A program made the position numbers and the translations under genes. The notes beneath the pieces were generated by a model. It saw only the letters and a list, made by a program, of their open reading frames with translations, made no database searches and was not told the DNA's origin. Below are positions 1 to 5,771 of a stretch of DNA of 5,771 nt, in pieces (the first letter of the stretch is position 1; every line of letters starts with the position of its first letter). Origin of the DNA: Thermoplasmata archaeon (GTDB lineage: Archaea > Thermoplasmatota > Thermoplasmata > Thermoplasmatales > Thermoplasmataceae); NCBI GenBank assembly GCA_021811505.1, contig JAJZOM010000020.1:1-5771 (forward strand). The letters are read 5' to 3'.

Positions 1-2496
1 TCCGATCGCCGCAGAGTTAAGTCCGGGTATTCCGTTTGTCTCACCGACAGTTGAGGGAGGATAACCGACAACAAACCGGTAGATGGACGTATTATAAAAT
101 TGTGGAGTATATGTAATACTATAAGAAGTTGGTATTGCACCCTGTGGAAGCTTGTTCAACGGGAATGTTCCATTATTAGTTGATGCGTAGATATTGTAAT
201 ATTGAGTTGGAACAATTTCACCGTTTGAGGAGTAAGACGGTGTATCGGTAAGATATGACGGAGCGTAAAAGATTCCAGTGTTCAGACCTGATGAAGGGAA
301 AAGGTTATGGTTTACCTGTATATATTTAATATTGTTGCCAGTTTCATAAATGAGTTGCTGGTACAGATTGACTAGTACTGGAAGACCGTATTCAGAGGCC
401 AGTTCGCCCTTGACGAAAGCGAGATAGAGATTTGCCACAGATACGTCCGGTATGTATTGACCGAATATTGATGAGTTGGAAAGCACCTGATCCTTGAACT
501 GAGCAGGATTTTTCTCTGCCTGCAGAAGAATCTGGTATTCCTGATATCCTAGAGTCGATATTAGCGTTGCGGACACATTTCCGGTAAAATTACCGTTGGC
601 GTAGTTTCCCTGAAGTACACGTGCAATGAACAATGACAGGATCTGACTCTGATTCTGTGCAAGGAGCGTTTGACCCGCGATCTGAACTCCCTGCTGGAAA
701 TCATCAGCCACAGTGGGATGTTGACCCTGATACATTTCCTGGAATCCATAATCCCACCATGAAAGATAAGCCGGTTTCTGGTTAATTGGAAGATTTGCAT
801 CCTGGGTTCTGAACCAAGCGAATGACTGGCTGAGCGGCTGGGATGAATTTGCTACGCCAGAACTAAGGCCACCGACAAAAAAGCTAGACGAATTGTTGCT
901 TTTAAGGAACGAAGGTATGGCACTAGCGAATTCACTGTTCACCTGAGGTGCTGAATTGAAAGGAACGGAGGCTGAAACGGTAAACAGGCCGGATGGAATC
1001 AACACCAAAAGGACTGCGAATATTACAAAGACCGCGTGTAGCCAGCTTATGTTTCCTTTTATAGCTTTCGCCGGAGTGCTTGCTACGTAGCTCCTTCTTT
1101 TCTTTATCTCATCCAGCTTCACGGTCTTTGCAAAGTAAAGGAGCATTGCGGACCCGAGAATGGCGTACGACGGTGCCGCTGTGACGTTAAATCTTGCGGC
1201 CGCGAAACTCATATAAATTGAAATTAGTGAGAAAACAATGATGAGCAGCAACTCATCACTCTTTCTCTTTATGAAGAGGTATATGGAGTAACCTATGCCG
1301 GCCATTCCCAAGAGAAACTGCGCAATTCCAAACCCTCCAATGTACTGACCGAGTTGCGGAGCTGAAGCTTCTGCAATGGTCTGATACACACGCGTTTTTA
1401 TGAAGTACCCGTCTCCACTGATCAGTCTCAAAAACAGTGGATGAGCCAGATATGAGAGTCCGAGAACTCCTGCAACAGACACTATTAAAAGAACAGGGAG
1501 AACAAGTATCCATGGGCGTCTACCGACAAGATTGATGACTCCGCTGAATGAGACTATCAAAATACCGATCACTAATTCTGCGTTATACCACCCTGGACCC
1601 TCACCGATTGCCTGGTAATAATACGCACCCATGAGGAATGAAAGTATGACAAGAAGAGCAGTATAATAAGTAATGTAACCTGTAGGTCTCTTCAGGATAA
1701 GGTTGGTGAACAGTTGCACTACGACATATATCAACACTATGGCCTCAATGTAAGCGTATCCCTGCCATGAAAGCATCAGGCCACCCATTGACGCACCAGC
1801 CATCAATGCATAAATCGTGGGAATCCTGTTGTTATTATAGAATGCGATAATTTTTGTTGGAAGCGTCCTGTATTCCCGCAGATTCTCGAGGATTCTAACT
1901 TTTTGTGTAGATTTCAGTGCCTTTTCGAGAAAATATATTGTGAAGAAAGCGAATATAAGTTCCGGTGTGTGCATCCTTCCTCCGGAGAGTATACCTGAAG
2001 TAAGGTTGCTCGGCATCAGGGTATATAGGAGCGCAGATATTCCTGCCGCCTTTTTCCCGAAAATCTCCTTGGTCATGAGATATACTGGGATGATCAATAG
2101 GGCACCAAAGAATGCGTCGAACTCTTCAAACGCATAAAAAGCAGCAGTTTGAGCACCCACGAGCGGAGAGAGTATCTCAGCTATAAGCACTATGAACCAG
2201 TGGAAAAAGGGATTCCTAGGGTTTGTTGTTCCTATCGGATAATTCATCAACGGGTCGAAAACCAGCTGGTGATGTGTAGCCAGAATATGCAATATTATGA
2301 TAAAATTATAATACGGGTCACTACCACCTGATGTCGGTAGCGTAGAAATGCCGCCGCCGTTAGAAAATGTTGCACCCCAATAGAAATAGTTGGAAATGAA
2401 CAGGTAGAATGCTACAAGTATTCCAACGACGATGGTTTCTGCATGCTTTGAAATGTTTGAACTGATTGAATTTTTGGGCTCGAACTGTATATCCAT
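1..2496 (-). CDS. aglB: STT3/AglB-type dolichyl-phospho-oligosaccharide--protein glycosyltransferase, 3' end missing
   Basis: Membrane oligosaccharyltransferase that transfers a lipid-linked glycan to Asn of N-X-S/T sequons on the outer face of the membrane. The frame is open from an ATG at 2496 to the window edge (832 codons) with no stop. An in-frame TAG at 2518-2520, with no other start between, fixes this ATG. The order is: a polar N-terminus (1-20); a first membrane helix (about 22-42); a first outer loop with D60-P-Y-Y; many hydrophobic helices up to about residue 508; then a soluble outer domain. Hallmarks are T373-I-A-E376, matching the TIxE loop motif, and W580-W-D-Y-G584 (745-759), the sequon-recognition signature of the family. 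The usual DxD/DHH-like motif in the second outer loop is not seen; the corresponding stretch reads R174-M-H-T-P-E179. Archaeal AglB proteins commonly have about 870-1000 residues, so the missing tail is probably modest. The kinked-helix motif (DK or MI) was not confidently located. Family assignment is firm; the glycan donor is unknown. Confidence 0.93.
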   Translation of the reverse strand, partial: MDIQFEPKNSISSNISKHAETIVVGILVAFYLFISNYFYWGATFSNGGGISTLPTSGGSDPYYNFIIILHILATHHQLVFDPLMNYPIGTTNPRNPFFHWFIVLIAEILSPLVGAQTAAFYAFEEFDAFFGALLIIPVYLMTKEIFGKKAAGISALLYTLMPSNLTSGILSGGRMHTPELIFAFFTIYFLEKALKSTQKVRILENLREYRTLPTKIIAFYNNNRIPTIYALMAGASMGGLMLSWQGYAYIEAIVLIYVVVQLFTNLILKRPTGYITYYTALLVILSFLMGAYYYQAIGEGPGWYNAELVIGILIVSFSGVINLVGRRPWILVLPVLLIVSVAGVLGLSYLAHPLFLRLISGDGYFIKTRVYQTIAEASAPQLGQYIGGFGIAQFLLGMAGIGYSIYLFIKRKSDELLLIIVFSLISIYMSFAAARFNVTAAPSYAILGSAMLLYFAKTVKLDEIKKRRSYVASTPAKAIKGNISWLHAVFVIFAVLLVLIPSGLFTVSASVPFNSAPQVNSEFASAIPSFLKSNNSSSFFVGGLSSGVANSSQPLSQSFAWFRTQDANLPINQKPAYLSWWDYGFQEMYQGQHPTVADDFQQGVQIAGQTLLAQNQSQILSLFIARVLQGNYANGNFTGNVSATLISTLGYQEYQILLQAEKNPAQFKDQVLSNSSIFGQYIPDVSVANLYLAFVKGELASEYGLPVLVNLYQQLIYETGNNIKYIQVNHNLFPSSGLNTGIFYAPSYLTDTPSYSSNGEIVPTQYYNIYASTNNGTFPLNKLPQGAIPTSYSITYTPQFYNTSIYRFVVGYPPSTVGETNGIPGLNSAAIG

Positions 2497-2518
2497 TAAC
2501 GTCGTACCTGAGATGCTC

Positions 2519-2541
2519 TAATATAATCTACATATAAAAAA
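2519..2541 (-). promoter_or_regulatory. Putative TATA-like promoter elements of aglB
   Basis: Read on the minus strand, ATTATATTA (2519-2527) is centred about 27 bases before the aglB ATG, which would give a leaderless or nearly leaderless transcript. A second A/T-rich element, TTTTTTATATG (2531-2541), would place the start about 12 bases upstream of the ATG. No purine-rich Shine-Dalgarno sequence lies directly before the ATG. Nothing else was recognised in the 97-base spacer; only a run of four T residues follows the upstream gene, which is too weak to call a terminator. Confidence 0.45.
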
Positions 2542-2593
2542 CTAACCGGAAGGTTGTTGTATTCACATTTTTTGATAAAATTTGATCCATGAT

Positions 2594-3064
2594 TCAAACA
2601 ACATAAACCAATCGCTCATGATCCGGATCATAATCTATCAACTTTGCATACCTTCCCCAGTTAAGAATCAACCTGAGAGTTGAACTGATGTCTTCAGAGG
2701 GGAAGTTCTCGGCAAGGAATTCCTCGAATTCCTCTTTGTCCATGTCGTTTATCTTCAGGCTCCTGAACTTTTTGATTATAGAATGAAATGGCTCAAGATT
2801 TCTCAAAAGTTCTTTCAGGATCATTTTGCGTTTTGTAACATTTGATTTGAGAAATTCCCTGCCTTTATCTGTAAGCGATACGTCCCCCTGATCCACATTC
2901 ACCAGAGTCAGAGCCTCAGCGTCGTTTAGCAGATTGATTAATGTGGTTCTCTCTTCGTCGAGAGAATCATCAAGAGTTGCAATGTCAACAGATGTCTCCA
3001 TATCTTCAAGTATTTCTAGCAAACCAACGAGGTCCCCAACGCTTTCAGTTTCTAAAAGATGCAT
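2594..3064 (-). CDS. Stand-alone AAA-associated domain protein (PF09821 type), winged-helix-like
   Basis: Soluble 156-residue protein with no signal peptide or membrane segment. Residues 10-72 look like a winged helix: a hydrophobic helix (GLLEILED), two further helices and a beta wing ending in L64-T-D-K-G-R-E-F71. Residues 76-146 finish with the N135-W-G-R-Y-A-K-L-I-D-Y-D146 signature. The LTxxGxxF and WGRYAxLxxYD motifs in this order and spacing are what I recognise from the C-terminal AAA-associated domain, usually fused behind the ABC ATPase of NitT/TauT-type importers. No Walker A, Walker B or ABC signature is present, and the ATG at 3064 covers the whole domain, so this is an independent module rather than a visible truncation. 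The gene is divergent from the regulator at 3156 (91 bases between starts) and lies 97 bases before aglB on the same strand. Function is unknown; a regulatory protein or partner of an ABC ATPase encoded elsewhere is plausible. The N-terminal third is acidic. Confidence 0.85.
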   Translation of the reverse strand: MHLLETESVGDLVGLLEILEDMETSVDIATLDDSLDEERTTLINLLNDAEALTLVNVDQGDVSLTDKGREFLKSNVTKRKMILKELLRNLEPFHSIIKKFRSLKINDMDKEEFEEFLAENFPSEDISSTLRLILNWGRYAKLIDYDPDHERLVYVV

Positions 3065-3090
3065 TTCCGGCTTACGTTCTATATTTTTCT

Positions 3091-3107
3091 GAGTTTAAAT
3101 TTTTTAT
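3091..3107 (-). promoter_or_regulatory. Candidate TATA region for the AAA-associated domain gene
   Basis: On the minus strand this is ATAAAAAATTTAAACTC. A TATA element centred near 3096 would place transcription start about 26 bases downstream, near 3070, giving a leader of about six bases before the ATG at 3064. The stronger-looking AGAAAAATATA arm at 3080-3090 is centred only about 20 bases from the ATG, which is too close to be a normal leaderless promoter for that start. The choice between them is uncertain. Confidence 0.35.
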
Positions 3108-3119
3108 GATTAGCTCGTG

Positions 3120-3130
3120 AGAAAAATATA
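3120..3130 (+). promoter_or_regulatory. Putative BRE/TATA core promoter of the winged-helix regulator
   Basis: AGAAAAATATA ends 25 bases before the ATG at 3156, so the expected archaeal transcription start (about 26 bases from the TATA centre) falls at or within a few bases of that ATG. This supports a leaderless message and favours the ATG at 3156 over the in-frame TTG at 3135, which lies only four bases after the box. Confidence 0.55.
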
Positions 3131-3155
3131 ATTCTTGATTAATGCTCATCGATCA

Positions 3156-4196
3156 ATGGATATCCCACCCCGGCAAAATAAGGTACGACAACAGATCATA
3201 AGGATTCTGAAAAAAGCTGGATCAGAAGGTATCCCTCAAAAAGAAATGGAACTGAATCTGGGTATTTCGAAGTCCTATTGCTCTGAACTCCTCTCTGAAT
3301 TAGAACGGAGCGGCCTGATCATAAGGGACAGGGAAGCAGGACTTAACAAGCACATATATTACGTCCAGCATTATCCTGCACCACTTCACGGACTTATAAG
3401 AGTTGGTCTTTTGAGATCATCAGAATACGTATTGCTTATTTCGTCCATAATAGAAGTTTTCAAGGAATCACCCGTTCAGATTAACTTCAGGTTCTACAAT
3501 AGCACTTTTAAGATAACCGAAGATCTCGTAAATGGTTCACTGGACATGATCGCAGCACCTACAGCAACTTTGGTTTTATCCGCCGTTACCAGAAATAACA
3601 TAAGAGTTCTATCCGGTGTTGCTTCAGGAGGATCTGGCATCCTTAAGAACAAAAATCAGGGAAATGATTCCATACTGACGACCGAGACGTCCTCCATGGC
3701 TTCCATGGTGAGACAGGTTCTACTCCGGAAAGAAGCCGACAGCATAGAACCTTTTGATGATCCCAGAAAAGCTGTTAAGAAATTCCTCACGGAAAAGTTC
3801 AGCATGTTAGCAATCTGGGAACCTTTCTACTCTGACCTGCTTCGAATTGAAACAGTTACACCTATACTGGAATATGACGATTTCTTTCGTGACTTCCCTT
3901 GCTGTTCACTCGCTGCGAACAGTAAATTTCTTGAAACAAACATGGGAATAATGCAAAGATTACTTACTGACTATAGCAATAATAACGCCATGGGTGATCC
4001 AGCTAGTTCGTCTGCTAAACAATCTGTACGCCTCATTGCCTCTGCAACCGGAATCAGCATCGACAGAGTGAGTGAAAGTCTGAAAAATTATGATTTCTCT
4101 ACGAAGAAAATTAAGAAATCAGTCCTACTGGATTTTGGTATAACTCTCACCAACAGGCAGATTCAAAAAATCTTCCTTGATAGCGTCTTAATTTAG
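3156..4196 (+). CDS. Winged-helix transcriptional regulator with a C-terminal NMT1/SsuA-like ligand-binding domain
   Basis: Predicted cytoplasmic one-component regulator of 346 residues. Residues 10-70 form a winged helix: helices at about 10-20, 27-34 and a recognition helix at 38-52 (SKSYCSELLSELERSG), then a wing ending in HIYYV. Residues 79-320 resemble a type II periplasmic-binding-protein fold of the NMT1/SsuA/THI5 kind. The strand LIRVGLLRSSE opens the domain; G127-S-L-D-M-I-A-A-P-T follows the pattern of a binding-site loop after the second strand; L218-A-I-W-E-P-F matches the family's W-E-P segment; and F247-P-C-C-S-L-A-A is followed by a helix, as in these binding proteins. There is no signal peptide or lipobox, so any ligand would be sensed inside the cell. 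The start is chosen at ATG 3156; an in-frame TTG at 3135 would add seven residues. The gene is divergent from the AAA-associated domain gene, and its last nine bases overlap pheT tail to tail. The DNA-binding domain is well supported; the ligand domain is recalled from family patterns and the ligand is unknown. Confidence 0.8.
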   Translation: MDIPPRQNKVRQQIIRILKKAGSEGIPQKEMELNLGISKSYCSELLSELERSGLIIRDREAGLNKHIYYVQHYPAPLHGLIRVGLLRSSEYVLLISSIIEVFKESPVQINFRFYNSTFKITEDLVNGSLDMIAAPTATLVLSAVTRNNIRVLSGVASGGSGILKNKNQGNDSILTTETSSMASMVRQVLLRKEADSIEPFDDPRKAVKKFLTEKFSMLAIWEPFYSDLLRIETVTPILEYDDFFRDFPCCSLAANSKFLETNMGIMQRLLTDYSNNNAMGDPASSSAKQSVRLIASATGISIDRVSESLKNYDFSTKKIKKSVLLDFGITLTNRQIQKIFLDSVLI

Positions 4197-5771
4197 GATC
4201 AGGTTCAGTTGCGTAAGATTTATTTCAAGCATAGTAACTGGATTCCTTATTTCGAACCTGTCAAGAACAGCCGGGTGCATTTCGCCAATTATTCCTATTG
4301 CAGCTTTTCCAATAGATATTTCTCCACATCTTCCAGATATAAGAGATTCTGCATTTCCAGGAGCTATTTTGAGTTCAGTGATGCCGAGACGGATTGCAAG
4401 ACTGTCCATAATCTGCTTGATGTTGGAGAAGTTGGAACTTGAATTTTCTATTGCGACACACAAATTAGTGTGTTGTTCCATACCCACAAGTACGCTGCCA
4501 ATTTCAAATACTTTTTGGGGGAGATTCCTTCTGGAATTCAGCCTGAAGAAATCCATGATCCCCAGATAAAGTCTATCCCTAATAACGCTGAAATCGAGGC
4601 TCTTCGGGTTCAATATTTCAGCAGAACCTGAATATTTCAGGTCTTCATAAAAGGAGTTGGAAACTACCACAAAACTCATCACTTCCTGAAATCCCAGACC
4701 AAGCATTATTGTTCTAACTTTATTAAAAAATGTATTTGCAGACTTCTCTCTTCCAGCAAGATCAATAGTTGGTTTCAGGTTAGTAATGTTGCTGTATCCG
4801 TACGCCTTCGCGATATCTTCTATAATATCAACCGGCCCCATCACATCTATCCTTTGGCCGGGTACCTTTACATTTATCGAATTTCCAGCCAACTCCGGGA
4901 AATACCCCATTCTCTCAAGCAATGAAACTAACTCAGCTTCCGGTATTTCCAGCCCAATTACGCGCGCTATCTCAGATTTTGTGAACACATTTGACCTGTT
5001 ATCAAACTCATCAAGATTCTTTATTCCACCCAAATTCTGCTTTATACCCAGTACTTCGAATCCAATTGTCCTGAAATAATTGACTAGAATGAAATATACA
5101 TTCCTAATGCTTATCTGGTCAACGCCCTCGATATCAATGAAGAAATCCGAGGTTTCCTCGGAAATTGCTGACTCCCTACCATTTATAACAGGAGGCATAG
5201 ACAGAACTTCTCCTTTGGAATCCCGGATTATAAGGACCTCGGACTTCGTTGGTAGCAAGTTACCATATTCCTTCCCTTTCTGATGCTCCTCTAGGATTTT
5301 TTCAGCTGAACCAGATACAGTGTTGTCATATGTTGTGAACTTCACATCTGCAGCCCTGAAAGCACTATAATGAAAAGGTGGTGTTAGCCTCAACAGGTCA
5401 TGTATGCCTATTGATACCTTTGATCTGTCCTTGCCCACAGTTTGATGAAGCTTTTCCTGAAAATCTATGAGTTCTCTAAAATGTTTCCCTATTCTTTTAC
5501 CAGATGCCTGAAATGTGACTATATAAGGCCTGAGTCTCAGGGCAGATTCCTCTACGACGAAACCTATTTTTGATAAACCTATTTTTTCCTGTTTAGATTC
5601 CTTTTTTCTGTTGTATATGTCCATAGACCTTTTGAGCAGCGAAAAAGCGAAAAGATCCGGTCTGTCAGGGTTGAACTCAACTCTCACTTCTCCTTCTTCC
5701 ACTTCGACCCCGAAGCCTATAACACCGGAAAAAGTCAGAATTTCATTTATAAAGTTATCTCCGTATAACAG
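4188..5771 (-). CDS. pheT: Phenylalanyl-tRNA synthetase beta subunit, archaeal type, 5' end missing
   Basis: Beta chain of the cytosolic (alpha-beta)2 enzyme that charges tRNA-Phe; this chain carries the B3/B4 editing domain that clears mischarged Tyr-tRNA. The frame is open from 5771 to a TAA at 4188-4190, with 527 residues visible. The GTG at 5700-5702 is not taken as the start: the frame remains open upstream and encodes recognisable N-terminal domain sequence (LLYGDNFINEIL..), and residues just after it include the conserved F-N-P-D-R-P-D-L. About 12-15 residues are probably missing. In order: N-terminal domain; B3/B4 editing domain with EHQKGKEYGNLL, LSMPPVING and a D-I-E-G-V-D segment (about 5115-5350); B5 domain with PGQRIDV and DIIEDIAKAYGY (4794-4862); catalytic-like domain from NKVRTIMLGLGFQEV onward; and the C-terminal G-E-M-H-P-A-V-L with P-V-T-M-L-E-I-N. 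Expected full length is about 540 residues, as in other short archaeal PheT proteins lacking the bacterial C-terminal extension. The last nine bases overlap the convergent regulator gene. pheS is not in the window. Confidence 0.96.
   Translation of the reverse strand: MLYGDNFINEILTFSGVIGFGVEVEEGEVRVEFNPDRPDLFAFSLLKRSMDIYNRKKESKQEKIGLSKIGFVVEESALRLRPYIVTFQASGKRIGKHFRELIDFQEKLHQTVGKDRSKVSIGIHDLLRLTPPFHYSAFRAADVKFTTYDNTVSGSAEKILEEHQKGKEYGNLLPTKSEVLIIRDSKGEVLSMPPVINGRESAISEETSDFFIDIEGVDQISIRNVYFILVNYFRTIGFEVLGIKQNLGGIKNLDEFDNRSNVFTKSEIARVIGLEIPEAELVSLLERMGYFPELAGNSINVKVPGQRIDVMGPVDIIEDIAKAYGYSNITNLKPTIDLAGREKSANTFFNKVRTIMLGLGFQEVMSFVVVSNSFYEDLKYSGSAEILNPKSLDFSVIRDRLYLGIMDFFRLNSRRNLPQKVFEIGSVLVGMEQHTNLCVAIENSSSNFSNIKQIMDSLAIRLGITELKIAPGNAESLISGRCGEISIGKAAIGIIGEMHPAVLDRFEIRNPVTMLEINLTQLNLILN

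Larger units (their letters stand above)
3080..3130. repeat. Perfect 11-base inverted repeat in the divergent promoter region
   Basis: TATATTTTTCT at 3080-3090 is the exact reverse complement of AGAAAAATATA at 3120-3130. The 29-base spacer is itself A/T-rich. The arms are centred 40 bases apart, close to four helical turns. Each arm has a BRE/TATA-like appearance pointing towards one of the two divergent genes. It could be a pair of core promoters, a two-site operator for the neighbouring winged-helix protein, or both. It is too widely spaced to be a terminator hairpin, and it lies upstream of both genes. Confidence 0.6.

Noticed and set aside
561..800. Minus-strand open frame of 79 codons
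   Set aside because: It lies in a different frame within aglB, across the WWDYG region, and encodes an Arg/Cys/His-rich product with no recognisable domain.
1256..1513. Minus-strand open frame of 85 codons
   Set aside because: It is an alternate-frame shadow of the aglB membrane segments, rich in Cys, Arg and Ser and without its own promoter or ribosome binding site.
1940..2331. Two short plus-strand open frames (1940-2137 and 2149-2331)
   Set aside because: They are antisense to the N-terminal part of aglB, which has conserved motifs in its own frame; their products match nothing I recognise.
2560..2593. Possible terminator after the AAA-associated domain gene
   Set aside because: Only a run of four T residues and no convincing hairpin is present on the minus strand.
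3135..3137. TTG as start of the winged-helix regulator
   Set aside because: It is only four bases after the putative TATA element and adds seven unconserved-looking residues; the ATG at 3156 fits leaderless spacing.
4209..5283. Several plus-strand open frames of 66-97 codons opposite pheT
   Set aside because: They are all antisense to conserved PheT domains and overlap one another, and none shows a plausible domain.
5700..5702. GTG as a pheT start codon
   Set aside because: The frame remains open to the window edge, and the upstream codons encode recognisable PheT N-terminal sequence, so the real start lies outside the window.

Overview
The window looks like chromosomal DNA of an archaeon, most likely of the order Thermoplasmatales or a close relative. 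The evidence is an archaeal-type phenylalanyl-tRNA synthetase beta chain, an STT3/AglB oligosaccharyltransferase with a long Asn/Gln/Ser/Thr-rich and charge-poor extracytoplasmic domain, A/T-rich TATA-like elements 20-30 bases before start codons, and no Shine-Dalgarno sequence before the three starts that can be examined. The assignment to an order is inference. Base composition by eye is moderate (roughly 40-45% G+C). No mobile element, CRISPR array, tRNA or rRNA was seen.

Layout: (1) 1-2496, minus strand: aglB/STT3, 832 codons visible, 3' end cut by the window edge. (2) 2497-2593: a 97-base spacer with TATA-like elements for aglB. (3) 2594-3064, minus: a 156-residue protein that is a stand-alone AAA-associated domain (PF09821 type), the module normally fused to the C-terminus of nitrate/taurine-type ABC transporter ATPases. 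(4) 3065-3155: a divergent promoter region carrying a perfect 11-base inverted repeat that includes TATA-like sequence on both strands. (5) 3156-4196, plus: a winged-helix protein whose C-terminal part resembles the NMT1/SsuA/THI5 substrate-binding fold. (6) 4188-5771, minus: pheT, 5' end cut by the window edge. Its 3' end overlaps that of the regulator by 9 bases, tail to tail.

The two outer genes are housekeeping: protein N-glycosylation and tRNA charging. The central divergent pair is the interesting part. Both proteins are made of modules that elsewhere belong to one class of machine, the NitT/TauT/SsuA importer: one is the ATPase-associated tail, the other resembles the substrate-binding component. 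Here both are soluble and separated from any ATPase or permease, and one is joined to a DNA-binding domain. A plausible reading is a ligand-responsive regulatory pair controlling, or descended from, such a transporter encoded elsewhere. The sequence supports the domain calls; the functional link is inference.
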